Assembly: GCA_944319885.1 (NCBI GenBank)
Contig: CALUFC010000001.1
Coordinates: 186,001 to 250,000 of the forward strand
Direction of reading: 5' to 3'
DNA length: 64,000 bases
Origin: an uncultured Coriobacteriaceae bacterium
Lineage (GTDB): Bacteria > Actinomycetota > Coriobacteriia > Coriobacteriales > Coriobacteriaceae
Below the pieces are notes generated by a model that searched no databases, was not told the DNA's origin, and saw nothing but the letters and a program-made list of their open reading frames with translations. The position numbers were made by a program, and so were the translations under genes. Within the stretch, counting starts at the first letter, position 1, and each line of letters starts with the position of its first letter. Below are positions 1 to 8,248 of the stretch, piece after piece.

Positions 1-202
1 TGCCCACCACCATGAAGATGAACTCGATCCAGCCCTCCTCCGGGTTCCAGTTGGCAAACGTGAACGGCACGCGCTCACCCGTTTCGTCGGCACGAACCAT
101 GAGGAATTGGCCGGCGTGCGCTTTCTTGGCCATCCTCGGGGCTTCGACGCGGAACTCGAAGACCTTCTCCGAGAACTGCGTCTTTTTCAGGATCTTGAAC
201 AT
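1..202 (-). CDS. N-terminal part of NfnA/SudB-like FAD/NAD-binding flavoprotein (cut by window edge)
   Basis: The reading frame starts with ATG at 202 on the minus strand, after an AGAGAGGGG ribosome site, and runs off the left edge after about 67 codons. The visible protein begins MFKILKKTQFSEKVFEFRVE and continues with a glycine/alanine-flanked AGQFLMVR stretch and PFTFANW. This is the FAD-binding beta-barrel opening of the sulfide dehydrogenase/dihydroorotate dehydrogenase electron-transfer family, which includes the small subunit of NADH-dependent ferredoxin:NADP oxidoreductase. The known role is moving electrons between NAD(P)H and ferredoxin through FAD and a [2Fe-2S] cluster. The partner large subunit and the cluster region would lie outside the window, so the exact member is not decided. 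Confidence 0.75.
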   Translation of the reverse strand, partial: MFKILKKTQFSEKVFEFRVEAPRMAKKAHAGQFLMVRADETGERVPFTFANWNPEEGWIEFIFMVVG

Positions 203-395
203 AGAACCCCTCTCTGTCACGAGACGCCGACACGGCCGTGCGCCTCAGATGCACCCTTGCAGGCGTGATGTGCACACAAACAAGCGTGGCGTGCACAGGC
301 ACATACATCGCGGATTATACCCGCGGACGGCTCGCATCATAGCGCTGGGCAAGCAGGAGGCCGCGTGTTTTCGTCGTGTGGTAACGTGGCTGCGG

Positions 396-1025
396 CTAGT
401 GCTTTCCGTTGTTCGCGGCGGCGCCGTTCACGTGATCGCGGGCGAAGATGACGCCGCGGGAGAGCGCGAGCTCGCAGGCGTCGGCAGCGCGCATCACGGT
501 ATCGGCGAACGACTCCGCTTCTTTGCCGCGCAGCTGCTTGAGGACAAAATCCGCGCCAGTCATACGTCCCGGAGGCTCGCCGATGCCAAAGCGAATGCGA
601 GAGAAGTCGCGGCTGCCCAGCTTATCGATGATCGAGCGCAGGCCATTGTGGCCGGCATGGCCGCCACCAACCTTGACGCGTACGTCCTCAGCGGGAATAT
701 CGAGCTCGTCGTGCACGACAAGGAGCTCCTCGGGTTTGATGCCGTACTCCCGGCACAGCTTGGAGATGGGACCGCCGCTCGTGTTCATGAAGCTCTGCGG
801 TTTTACCAGCACGACCTCGCGCATACCGCCCTCGGCCTCGGAATCGTTCACCTTGACGAGCGCAACCTCGGCGCCGAGCTGGTTTTTCCAGTAGGAGACG
901 CCCGCGCGCCGCGCGAGCTCATCGAGGGTCATAAACCCTGCATTGTGCCGGGTCTCGGCATACTCTGCTCCGGGGTTTCCCAAGCCGGCGATCATGCGAA
1001 TCTTTTCGGGCTGCGGCTGCGCCAT
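396..1025 (-). CDS. pth: Peptidyl-tRNA hydrolase
   Basis: This 209-residue protein matches the usual bacterial Pth length. It hydrolyses the ester bond of peptidyl-tRNA released by stalled ribosomes, recycling tRNA. Visible family marks are the GLGNPG opening (residues 14-19), RHNAGF with the catalytic histidine, KPQSFMN, VVHDELD with the catalytic aspartate, GGGHAGHNGLRSI and FRIRFGIGEP-type sequence near residue 150. It lies between the flavoprotein start (193 bp downstream on the same strand) and a decayed gene upstream. Pth often sits near prs and glmU in Gram-positive genomes, and both follow upstream here, separated by the remnant and a repeat element. Confidence 0.97.
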   Translation of the reverse strand: MAQPQPEKIRMIAGLGNPGAEYAETRHNAGFMTLDELARRAGVSYWKNQLGAEVALVKVNDSEAEGGMREVVLVKPQSFMNTSGGPISKLCREYGIKPEELLVVHDELDIPAEDVRVKVGGGHAGHNGLRSIIDKLGSRDFSRIRFGIGEPPGRMTGADFVLKQLRGKEAESFADTVMRAADACELALSRGVIFARDHVNGAAANNGKH

Positions 1026-1108
1026 GTGTGCTCCTTTGGTTTGCGTTCCTGCAGCATGGTGACGGTCTTGGCCGCTCGTGTCAAACGGCGGGCTCCGGTG
1101 CTCTGCTG

Positions 1109-1997
1109 CTAGCAGGGTGGCAGACCGGTGGCTTTTCGCAAGGTGTTCAGCAGCGCGCGCTGCCGCATCCTATATCCTTCCATGCGATAACGAAGACATG
1201 TTCCAGCGCTTCGATAGATTGTTCGCGCGATTGCCTCGAGCGCGATGACATCGCGCATCTGATCCCGGTTCAGGACGATGATTGCGATGCCCATACCGCG
1301 AACACCGTTGTTGCGCTGCCCGTCGTGTACGCGTGCTGCATCTTGCTCGTGCCCTATGCCGTTGTACTCAAGATCTGTTTTCGCTGCCGGGATGTGAGCG
1401 TCGAGGATGGCGTACGGGATGCCCGAGGCCATATGAAGTGCCTGCTCGTTAAAATCGATGCGATGGTTAAGCAGGATGCCGCCTTTTGGAAGGGACAGCA
1501 TATTAAAGCCGCCGTAGCGCTGCGGTAGTGCAAACATGCCGAACATGATTGACTCTGCGGGGGATGCCGAGCCTGCGGCAACGTACTTCACTGCTGTTCT
1601 AAAGGTTGCGTAGCGAGAGCTGGTTGCCCATGCCGCCATAGCCTTAAGCCCTTCTATCGTGACGGCAGGACTACAGTGGTAGTGAGCCTGTTGAACAAGG
1701 GGCGTCGATGGTGCGGCGTCGCTGTTCGCCGTTGGATCATCTGGCCGCGCATCGGTGACAAGGGCGCTGCGACTCCATCCCAATAAGCATATCGAGCTGC
1801 TCAGAGCTCTCGCTCTCCCAAAATCCCATGCGTTCGGCAAAGTCGAAATCGATGGGTGTTGCAGGCATGATGCATGATCTCAGGATGCGATTCTGCTGTA
1901 CCTTGGAGAGCGGGGTCCAAGGGACATCAGCGTACATCCGTCGTGCGGCGCGGATACCGCGAAGCGAAGTGGTATGTGAAACAAAAAGCGCCTCCAT
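1109..1997 (-). pseudogene. Frameshifted remnant of an unassigned, possibly endonuclease-fold gene
   Basis: Two overlapping minus-strand frames look like parts of one protein. The first (1997 down to about 1770) starts MEALFVSHTTSLRGIRAARR and ends in sequence that loses sense after GMESQRP. The second frame (from about 1790 to 1109) supplies LVTDARPDD, then QAHYHCSPAVTIEGLKAMA, SPAESIMFGMF, GGILLNHRIDF, and DAHIPAAKTDLEYNG followed by IIVLNRDQMRD. The D...P..KTDLEYNG...VLNRDQ pattern resembles small restriction-endonuclease-like (Vsr/DUF559-type) proteins that I associate with Coriobacteriia, but this is from memory and weak. A single indel near 1755-1790 would join the frames into about 300 residues. 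A sequencing error cannot be excluded. Confidence 0.5.
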
Positions 1998-2132
1998 GCA
2001 GTAACGCTATCACGCCATCGCAACATGGGGTAGGAGGGGGCAAAAAAGAAGAGGGGAGCGGCACGATTTGGTCGGCAATAGGGGCGACCGCGGGGCCGCC
2101 TACGAAGAAATTACGAAAAAAGGCGCGAAAAG

Positions 2133-2313
2133 TGTCATTTAGTTCAGATTCCGGAGCAATAGTGCGCTCATGAAAGGCCATGACAGGCCTGTGCGCCTTC
2201 ACAGCCCAAGAAAAAGTAGTCTAAATATATAAAATATATTTAGATACGTCTAATTCAAGAAGGCATTTATCTACGGAGCGCGTCAACCTCTCCGGAATCT
2301 GAACTAAATGACA
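2133..2313. repeat. Symmetric repeat element A, copy 1 (181 bp)
   Basis: The left end (2133-2156) begins TGTCATTTAGTTCAGATTCC and the right end (2290-2313) is its perfect 24-bp reverse complement. A central AT-rich perfect palindrome lies at 2220-2244, with 11-bp arms TCTAAATATAT around an AAA spacer. Just outside each end, weaker symmetric sequence of the form TTTTGAAAAATGG occurs (about 2111-2132 and 2314-2335). No clear target duplication flanks it. A second copy is at 14444-14645. There is no room for a protein, so it is either a non-autonomous mobile element (MITE-like) or a symmetric protein-binding site. Confidence 0.85.
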
Positions 2314-2331
2314 ATTCGCAGGCCATTTTTC

Positions 2332-2363
2332 AAAATAACCTGCCGGCGCGAAGCGCCGGCAGG
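2332..2363 (-). terminator. Rho-independent terminator of prs
   Basis: An 11-bp GC stem (CCTGCCGGCGC paired with GCGCCGGCAGG, 2339-2363) is followed on the minus strand by TTATTTT. It lies 75 bp beyond the prs stop codon. The T-tract overlaps the outer arm of repeat element A copy 1. Confidence 0.8.
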
Positions 2364-2437
2364 TTCATGCTGTCTCGAGTGATGCTCGCGGCCGAAGTGG
2401 ACCGCGGTCAATCGCACCTAAAACGGTTTCTTACCGA

Positions 2438-3424
2438 TTAAAGCGCGAAATCGCCGCCCACGAGCTTGGAAACGGATTGCTCAGCGTACACCGCCTCGAT
2501 GGCGCTCGCGAACTCGTCCGCCACGGTGATCGTCTTGATTTTGCCCTCGGGGGTAACGGGGATCGAGTCGGTGACAACGCACTCGACGATCGGCGCATTG
2601 TTAAGACGCTCGAGCGCGGGGCCTGAGAAAATACCGTGCGTGGCGCACACGTAGATGTCGCCCGCACCCAGCTTTTTGAGCTCGCGTACGCCGGCGCACA
2701 GCGTGCCGGCGGTATCGATCATGTCGTCGTTGATGATGCAGGTCTTGCCCTTGATATCGCCGATGATGCCCATGACCTCAGCGGCGTTGTGGCGCGGGCG
2801 TCCCTTGTGGGCGATGGCGAGATCGCAGCCGAGCATGTCGGAGAGCAGCTTGGCGGCTTTGGCACGGCCCACATCAGGGGAGACGACCACGAGGTTGGCG
2901 GGGTCGAAGCCCTTTTTGCTGTAGTACTCGCCAAAGAGCGGCAGCGCAGAGAGGTGGTTTACCGGAATGTCGAAGAAGCCCTGGATCTGGCCCTGGTGCA
3001 GGTCGAGCGTGATAACACGGTCGACACCGGCGCGCTCAAGCAGGTTGGCAACAAGGCGAGCGGTGATGGGCTCGCGCGGCGCGGCCTTGCGGTCCTGGCG
3101 AGCGTAGGCATAGTGCGTGATGACTGCGGTGATAGTGCGTGCGGATGCGCGCTTGGCGGCGTCGGTGGCAACGAGCATCTCCATGAGCATGTCGTTGACG
3201 CTGGGGCCGGCAACAGATTGAACCATGAAGACGTCGGCTCCGCGCACCGACTCGTCGAATCGGGCGTAGATCTCGCCGTTCGCGAACTTCTCCAAGGCAA
3301 GGCCCGAGAGCTCAACCCCCAGGATGTCCGCGATCTTCTGCGCGAGCGGCCTGTTGCATGAGCCTGAATACAGGCGCAGCGTCTTGTACATCTGCTGGGT
3401 TCGTTTGTGGTCCTGTGTGGGCAT
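2438..3424 (-). CDS. prs: Ribose-phosphate pyrophosphokinase (PRPP synthetase)
   Basis: Class I PRPP synthetase of 328 residues, making 5-phosphoribosyl-1-diphosphate from ribose 5-phosphate and ATP for nucleotide, histidine, tryptophan and NAD synthesis. Visible marks are ALEKFANGEIYARF, YARQDRK, the DLHQGQIQGFFDIP metal/ATP region, VVSPDVGRAKAA and the PRPP-binding loop NDDMIDTAGTL. The ATG at 3424 follows AAGGAG eleven bases upstream; an internal Met (MYKTLRLYSG) marks where shorter homologues begin. It is 47 bp downstream of glmU on the same strand, the common glmU-prs pair that links amino-sugar and nucleotide supply. Confidence 0.97.
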   Translation of the reverse strand: MPTQDHKRTQQMYKTLRLYSGSCNRPLAQKIADILGVELSGLALEKFANGEIYARFDESVRGADVFMVQSVAGPSVNDMLMEMLVATDAAKRASARTITAVITHYAYARQDRKAAPREPITARLVANLLERAGVDRVITLDLHQGQIQGFFDIPVNHLSALPLFGEYYSKKGFDPANLVVVSPDVGRAKAAKLLSDMLGCDLAIAHKGRPRHNAAEVMGIIGDIKGKTCIINDDMIDTAGTLCAGVRELKKLGAGDIYVCATHGIFSGPALERLNNAPIVECVVTDSIPVTPEGKIKTITVADEFASAIEAVYAEQSVSKLVGGDFAL

Positions 3425-3471
3425 TTGCCGATACTCCTTAGTCTTGGACTTCCGTTACCCCTAGCTCTTTA

Positions 3472-4866
3472 CTATCTACGAGCACGCCTGCGCTCGGAGT
3501 AGCCCTCTACGATGCGCTGCTCCGAGCGCTCGATGGCGAGTGCCCCGTCAGGGACATCCTTCGTGATGCAGCTCGACGCGCCGGTCACCGCGTTCGAGCC
3601 AATGTTCACCGGTGCAACCATCATGGTGTCGGATCCGATGAACGTGTTATCGCCAATGGTGGTGGGATTCTTGTTCACACCATCGTAGTTGCAGGTGATG
3701 GATCCTGCTCCGATGTTCACGCCGGCGCCCATGGTGGTGTCGCCGATGTAGGAGAGGTGGGGGACCTTCGACCCCTCGCCGATGGTTGATTTCTTGATCT
3801 CGACATGGGTACCCACGTGCGCGCCGTCGAGCACGTGCGTGCCGGGGCGCAGGTAGGCGCGCGGTCCGCACGAGATGTCGTTTTCGAGCACCGTGTCGAT
3901 GGCGACGGTCTCGTCGAGGGAGCACCCGTTGCCGCAGCGCACGTTGGTGAGGCGCGTGTTGGGGCCCACCGAGCATCCTTCGCCAATGGTGCAGGCACCC
4001 TCCATGATGGTGAGTGGCCAAATGACGGTGTCGCGGCCAATCTGTGTATCGGGGGCGATCCAGGCGAGCGCGGGATCGATGAACGTCACGCCCTCTGCCA
4101 TCAGGCGCTCGTTGATGCGGTCGCGCGCGACGGCAGTGAGCTGGGCGAGCTGGGCGCGGCTGTTCACGCCGAGGCCCTCGGTGTAATCGTCGCAATGGAA
4201 GATCGAAACGCCTTTGCCGGCGCGCTTCAGGATCTCGACCATGTCGGGCAGATAGTACTCGTTCTGGGCGTTCTCGCAGCCAATCTCGCCGATATGCTCG
4301 GCCAGCGCGGCGCCGTCGAACGCGTAGCAACCTGCGTTGCATTCCAGCAGCGTGGCCGCCTGCTCGGCGGTGCAGTCCTTCTGCTCGATGACGCGCTCGA
4401 CCGTGCCGTCGGCCCCAAGCTGCACGCGGCCGTATCCAAAGGGATCGGGCGGCGTGGTGGTGAAGATCGTGGCGGCATAGGTGCCGTTTGCAACCGATTC
4501 GGCAAACAAGTGGATGGTCTCGCCCTGGATGAGCGGCAGATCGCCGTTCAGCACCACGACCGGCCCCTCGGTGATATCGCATGCTTCGAGTGCGACCTTC
4601 ACCGCATGGCCGGTGCCCAAGCGCTCGGTCTGCTCGACGCACTCGATGCGGGCGACACTCGCGCTGCGGGATCCCTCCACGATGGCGCGGACCTCGTTGG
4701 CATGGCTGCCCACCACCACGATGATCCGGTTGCAGCCGCCTGCGACGGCGGCGTCGACCACCCATTCGATCATGGGTTTTCCGAGTATCTTGTGCGAGAC
4801 TTTGGCATGGTTGGACTTCATACGGGTACCCTCGCCAGCAGCGAGGATGATAGCGGTTGCGTCCAT
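3472..4866 (-). CDS. glmU: Bifunctional UDP-GlcNAc pyrophosphorylase / glucosamine-1-phosphate acetyltransferase
   Basis: This 464-residue protein has the expected two-domain length. The N-terminal uridylyltransferase carries LAAGEGTRMKSNHAKV (residues 9-24), GHAVK and VLNGDLPLI. A linker leads to the C-terminal left-handed beta-helix from about residue 255, with hexapeptide turns such as IGRDTVIWP, GTHVEIKKSTIGEGSKVPHL and NIGAGSITCNYDGVNK. It acetylates glucosamine-1-phosphate and then makes UDP-GlcNAc, the cell-wall precursor used by MurA encoded at 56.6 kb. It heads the minus-strand glmU-prs unit. The promoter should lie in 4867-5152, shared divergently with the ECF operon. Confidence 0.97.
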   Translation of the reverse strand: MDATAIILAAGEGTRMKSNHAKVSHKILGKPMIEWVVDAAVAGGCNRIIVVVGSHANEVRAIVEGSRSASVARIECVEQTERLGTGHAVKVALEACDITEGPVVVLNGDLPLIQGETIHLFAESVANGTYAATIFTTTPPDPFGYGRVQLGADGTVERVIEQKDCTAEQAATLLECNAGCYAFDGAALAEHIGEIGCENAQNEYYLPDMVEILKRAGKGVSIFHCDDYTEGLGVNSRAQLAQLTAVARDRINERLMAEGVTFIDPALAWIAPDTQIGRDTVIWPLTIMEGACTIGEGCSVGPNTRLTNVRCGNGCSLDETVAIDTVLENDISCGPRAYLRPGTHVLDGAHVGTHVEIKKSTIGEGSKVPHLSYIGDTTMGAGVNIGAGSITCNYDGVNKNPTTIGDNTFIGSDTMMVAPVNIGSNAVTGASSCITKDVPDGALAIERSEQRIVEGYSERRRARR

Positions 4867-5152
4867 TCATTCTCCCCATTGCATCTTCTGGCGGCGCGGA
4901 CAGCAAAACCATCGCATGATGCATGTGCAGCCTGCCCACCCGCCACGCTACGCTCATGATGATACCGCACCGCTGCGGCAAACACGGGCGGGATGCGCGC
5001 CTTCGCAAGGGGTTCATCTGCTGCATAGAATGTGGCGGGGCACCGGGGTACGCTAGACTAGACGAACTATGATGCGCGCCTGCGGCTGCAGAACGGACGG
5101 GATGGCGCGTCGGCACATGTTGACAGGTCCTGTGAAAACGAAGGGAGCGCGC

Positions 5153-6040
5153 GTGCGCGCGGAACGCCATACAGCTTTCGATACGGCGCACCCGCTGGTG
5201 CCCGCGGTGTACACGGTCCTTACCGTGAGCTTCACCATGTTCGCCTTCCAGCCGGTGCTCATTATGATCTCCCTGGCGGGCGGGCTGCTGTACGCGTGCG
5301 TATGCGATGGTCCGCGTGCCGCTGCCATGAGCCTGCGCTGGCAGCTGCCGCTCATGATTATCGTGGCGCTGATCAACCCGCTCTTTTCGGCGTCGGGCTC
5401 AACCGAGCTCTTTCGGCTCGGTCCGCGCGCGGTCTATCTTGAGAGCCTGTGTTACGGCTGCGCCATGGGCGGTCTGTTCGCGGCGAGCGTGCTGTGGTTT
5501 CGCGCCGCGACCCATCTCGTGCCGTTCGACCGGGTGATGGCCCTTGCGGGCAACGCCGCACCCACCATCGCGCTCATGACCTCCATGAGCATGCGCCTCA
5601 TCCCGCGTTTCATGCGCCAGGGCAAGCTGGTCGCGGCGGTACAGGATGTCGCTGCAGCCTGCGTGGGGCAGGGGCAGGCGGCGCGCAGCGGCGCGCGTGA
5701 CGCCGTCGCTGGGCGCCTGCGGCTCTCAACGGTGCTGATGGGATGGACCATGGAGGATTCCCTCGAGACGGCGGACGCCATGCGCGCCCGGGGGTGGCAT
5801 GCGGGCGTGCGCCGCACCGTATACACAAGGTTTCGCTTCACGGCGCTCGATGCGCTGCGCATCATCGTCCTGGTGCTCGCCGGGTGCCTCTGCGCGGCGA
5901 TTGCTGCGGCAGCAACGGGGCAGTATGCGTTCTATCCGCGCATGAGCGAGCTGGTGCCGTGGTGGGGCTATGCGCCCTACGCCGCTTGGATGCTCGTGCC
6001 AACCGTGTTGCATGTGCGCGAGGAGGCGAGGTGCCAGTGA
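5153..6040 (+). CDS. ECF transporter T component (transmembrane)
   Basis: Energy-coupling-factor EcfT/CbiQ-type protein of 295 residues using the GTG at 5153, which follows AAGGGAG by five bases. Earlier in-frame ATGs at 5069 and 5072 lack such a site. Hydrophobic segments begin with LVPAVYTVLTVSFTMFAFQP and continue with LMIIVALINPLF. The cytoplasmic coupling helix contains SLETADAMRARGWHAG, the Ala-Arg-Gly motif that docks on the ATPases, and a further C-terminal segment (IIVLVLAGCLCAAIAAAA) follows. It is the first gene of a T-A-S operon and overlaps the ATPase gene by 4 bp (GTGA). The 286 bp upstream hold no riboswitch that I recognise. Confidence 0.88.
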   Translation: MRAERHTAFDTAHPLVPAVYTVLTVSFTMFAFQPVLIMISLAGGLLYACVCDGPRAAAMSLRWQLPLMIIVALINPLFSASGSTELFRLGPRAVYLESLCYGCAMGGLFAASVLWFRAATHLVPFDRVMALAGNAAPTIALMTSMSMRLIPRFMRQGKLVAAVQDVAAACVGQGQAARSGARDAVAGRLRLSTVLMGWTMEDSLETADAMRARGWHAGVRRTVYTRFRFTALDALRIIVLVLAGCLCAAIAAAATGQYAFYPRMSELVPWWGYAPYAAWMLVPTVLHVREEARCQ

Positions 6041-7491
6041 AGAGCGATGTCCGCGCCGCCGAAGCGGCAACGCCCGCTATCGAGGCCCGCAATCTCTCGT
6101 TTGGCTATACGGGTGCTCGGAGGCTCGTGCTGAACAACCTCTCGTGGCGCGTCGAGCAGGGCGCGTTTGCCTTGCTGGTGGGCGGCACTGGCTCGGGCAA
6201 GTCGACACTGTTGTCGCTGTGCAAGCCGGAGATTGCCCCGGCGGGTATGCGTACGGGCTCGATCGAGGTGTTGGGGTCGCCCGTCGAGGCACTCGACACG
6301 GCTGCGTCGGCGCGCTCGGTGGGCTACGTGTTTCAAAATCCAGAGAACCAGATCGTGTGCGAAAGCGTGTGGCACGAGCTCGCCTTTGGGCTGGAGAACC
6401 TCGGCACGCCGCAGGGCGAGATGCGCCGGCTCATTGCCGAAACCAGCTATTTCTTTGGTATCGACGACTGGTTTCGCAGCGATACCGCCACGCTTTCGGG
6501 CGGCCGCAAGCAGCTGCTCGCCCTGGCGGCGACACTCGTGATGCAGCCGCGCGTGCTGCTGCTCGACGAGCCCACCGCCCAGCTCGATCCGATTGCCGAG
6601 AAGAACTTTCTCCACGCGCTGTTTCGCGTGCATCGCGAGCTTGGCTGCACGGTGGTTGTTGCCACGCATCGGCCGCAGCCCATGGTCGACTATGCCACCT
6701 GTGCGTTCGAGCTCGTAGATGGTCACATTTCGCCCGTTGCCAACCTTGCATCGCTGCGCGCGCAGCCCCATCTTGGCAACGCGGACGATGCGGACCGGGG
6801 CGAGCAGGAAGGCGCGCCCGGCAGCAGGGCGCAGAGCGCGGCCGTCGAGCTCCGGCGTGCGTGGTTTCGCTACGGGCGCCGCGAGCCGTGGGTTGTGCGG
6901 AACATGGATCTTACCGTGCAGGCGGGCCGCATCCATGCGCTCGTAGGCGGCAACGGCTGCGGCAAGTCGACGCTGCTCGCGCTCATGGCGGGCGTGCAGT
7001 GCCTGCAACGCGGGTCGCTTAGCGCAGCGAGCGCGGCGCGTGCGCTGCTGCCCCAGGATCCTCGCGCGCTCTTTATAGCCGAGACGGCACTCGATGAGCT
7101 CATGGAATGGGCACCGCGCGCCGCCTATGATGAGGAGGATGCGCGGCGTGCGCTTGAGCGCGTGGGCCTCGCTGGCAGCGAGGGGCTGCATCCGTACGAC
7201 CTTTCCGGTGGCCAGCAGCAGCTGCTCGCCCTCGCAAAGCTCGTGCTGCTCAAGCCGCGCCTGCTGCTGCTTGATGAGCCAACGAAGGGGCTGGATATCG
7301 CCGCACGCCGCCGTGTCGCCGCGGCACTCCGGGCGCTGTGCGCGGACGGCGTAACGGTGGTCATGGCATCGCACGACCTCGACTTCGTGCAGCAGATGGC
7401 CGATGAGATCTCGATGGTGTTCGATGGTGAGGTGGCGTGCACTGCCTCATGTGAGGAGTTCTTCCAGGGGAATGTGTACTACCGGCCCTAA
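6037..7491 (+). CDS. ECF transporter fused A-A' ATPase
   Basis: One polypeptide of about 484 residues contains two ABC ATPase domains, the energising module of an ECF importer. Domain 1 has Walker A GGTGSGKST, Q-loop QNPENQIV, signature LSGGRKQLLAL, Walker B LLLDEPTAQLD and switch histidine ATHRP. Domain 2 has GGNGCGKST, QDPRALF, LSGGQQQLLAL, LLLDEPTKGLD and ASHDLDF. The GTG at 6037 overlaps the ecfT stop; a GTG at 6031 is an alternative, and AGGAGG at 6021-6026 serves either. The fusion replaces the usual separate EcfA and EcfA' genes. Its S component follows, overlapping by 20 bp, which indicates a dedicated rather than shared ECF module. Confidence 0.93.
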   Translation: MKSDVRAAEAATPAIEARNLSFGYTGARRLVLNNLSWRVEQGAFALLVGGTGSGKSTLLSLCKPEIAPAGMRTGSIEVLGSPVEALDTAASARSVGYVFQNPENQIVCESVWHELAFGLENLGTPQGEMRRLIAETSYFFGIDDWFRSDTATLSGGRKQLLALAATLVMQPRVLLLDEPTAQLDPIAEKNFLHALFRVHRELGCTVVVATHRPQPMVDYATCAFELVDGHISPVANLASLRAQPHLGNADDADRGEQEGAPGSRAQSAAVELRRAWFRYGRREPWVVRNMDLTVQAGRIHALVGGNGCGKSTLLALMAGVQCLQRGSLSAASAARALLPQDPRALFIAETALDELMEWAPRAAYDEEDARRALERVGLAGSEGLHPYDLSGGQQQLLALAKLVLLKPRLLLLDEPTKGLDIAARRRVAAALRALCADGVTVVMASHDLDFVQQMADEISMVFDGEVACTASCEEFFQGNVYYRP

Positions 7492-8233
7492 CAAACCGTG
7501 CGGCGCGCGATGCCGGCATCGTGGCGCCCGCATGCTCGCGCTGCTTGAGGTGCCGCTGTTGGTGGCGGTTCCCCTCTGCATGTTTGGGCTGGTAGCGGCA
7601 GGTATCGCGCAGGCGGCGCTCATCATGCTCGCCGTGGTGGCCCTTGTGCTCGTGCTGTTCTTTGCGGGCTTCGAGGCGTCGCGCCCGGGGCTGCGTCAGA
7701 TCATGCCCACGCTCGTGCTCGCCGCGCTCGCGGCGGCGGGCCGCATCCTGTTTGCGCCCGTGCCCGATTTCAAGCCTACGTCGGCCATCGCCATCATCGC
7801 GGGCGCGGTCTTGGGCCCGCGCGCGGGATTTCTCGTGGGGGCCCTCGCCGCCCTTTCCAGCAACTTCTTCTTCGGCCAGGGCATGTGGACGCCATGGCAG
7901 ATGTACGCGTGGGGGCTCGTGGGCTACGTGGGCGGCGTGCTGGCGGCGCGCGGAGCGTTTCGCCGGCGTGACGGCGGCGTGCGCATGGCGCCGCTCCTTA
8001 TATATGGTGCGCTTTCGGCATTCATGTATGGCGGCATCATCAACGCCTACGACATCATCGGGTTCATCCGCCCACTCACCTGGGAGGGTGCGCTGCTTCG
8101 TATAGTCTCTGCGGTGCCGTTTGATATCGTGCACGCGATCGCGACCGCGGTGTTTCTCGCTGCGCTGTTCAAGCCTTGGACGCGGCGGCTCGAGCGCGTG
8201 GTGCGGCGATACGAACTCGGCGAGAAGCGATAA
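7472..8233 (+). CDS. ECF transporter substrate-binding S component, CbrT-like (probable cobalamin or related vitamin)
   Basis: A membrane protein of about 253 residues with six or so hydrophobic stretches. The core RILFAPVPDFKPTSAIAI, then GPRAGFLVGALAALSSNFFFGQG and TPWQMYAWGLVG resembles the CbrT branch of ECF S components, which bind cobalamin in lactobacilli. That substrate is inferred from remembered family signatures and the call is moderate. The ATG at 7472 lies inside the ATPase gene with a weak ribosome site; ATG 7532 (MLALLEVPLL) is an alternative that removes a basic leader. Position as last gene of the T-A-S unit supports the role strongly even if the ligand is uncertain. Confidence 0.75.
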   Translation: MCTTGPNKPCGARCRHRGARMLALLEVPLLVAVPLCMFGLVAAGIAQAALIMLAVVALVLVLFFAGFEASRPGLRQIMPTLVLAALAAAGRILFAPVPDFKPTSAIAIIAGAVLGPRAGFLVGALAALSSNFFFGQGMWTPWQMYAWGLVGYVGGVLAARGAFRRRDGGVRMAPLLIYGALSAFMYGGIINAYDIIGFIRPLTWEGALLRIVSAVPFDIVHAIATAVFLAALFKPWTRRLERVVRRYELGEKR

Positions 8234-8248
8234 CACGTTGGAGGTTCC

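Noticed and set aside
12-1112. A 366-residue plus-strand frame over pth
   Set aside because: Antisense of pth, which has full catalytic motifs.
1927-2202. Short minus-strand frame overlapping element A
   Set aside because: No ribosome site or family match, and it runs through the inverted repeat end.
4867-5152. Possible cobalamin or other riboswitch before the ECF operon
   Set aside because: The conserved B12-box GCCACTG and other aptamer blocks are not found on the plus strand.
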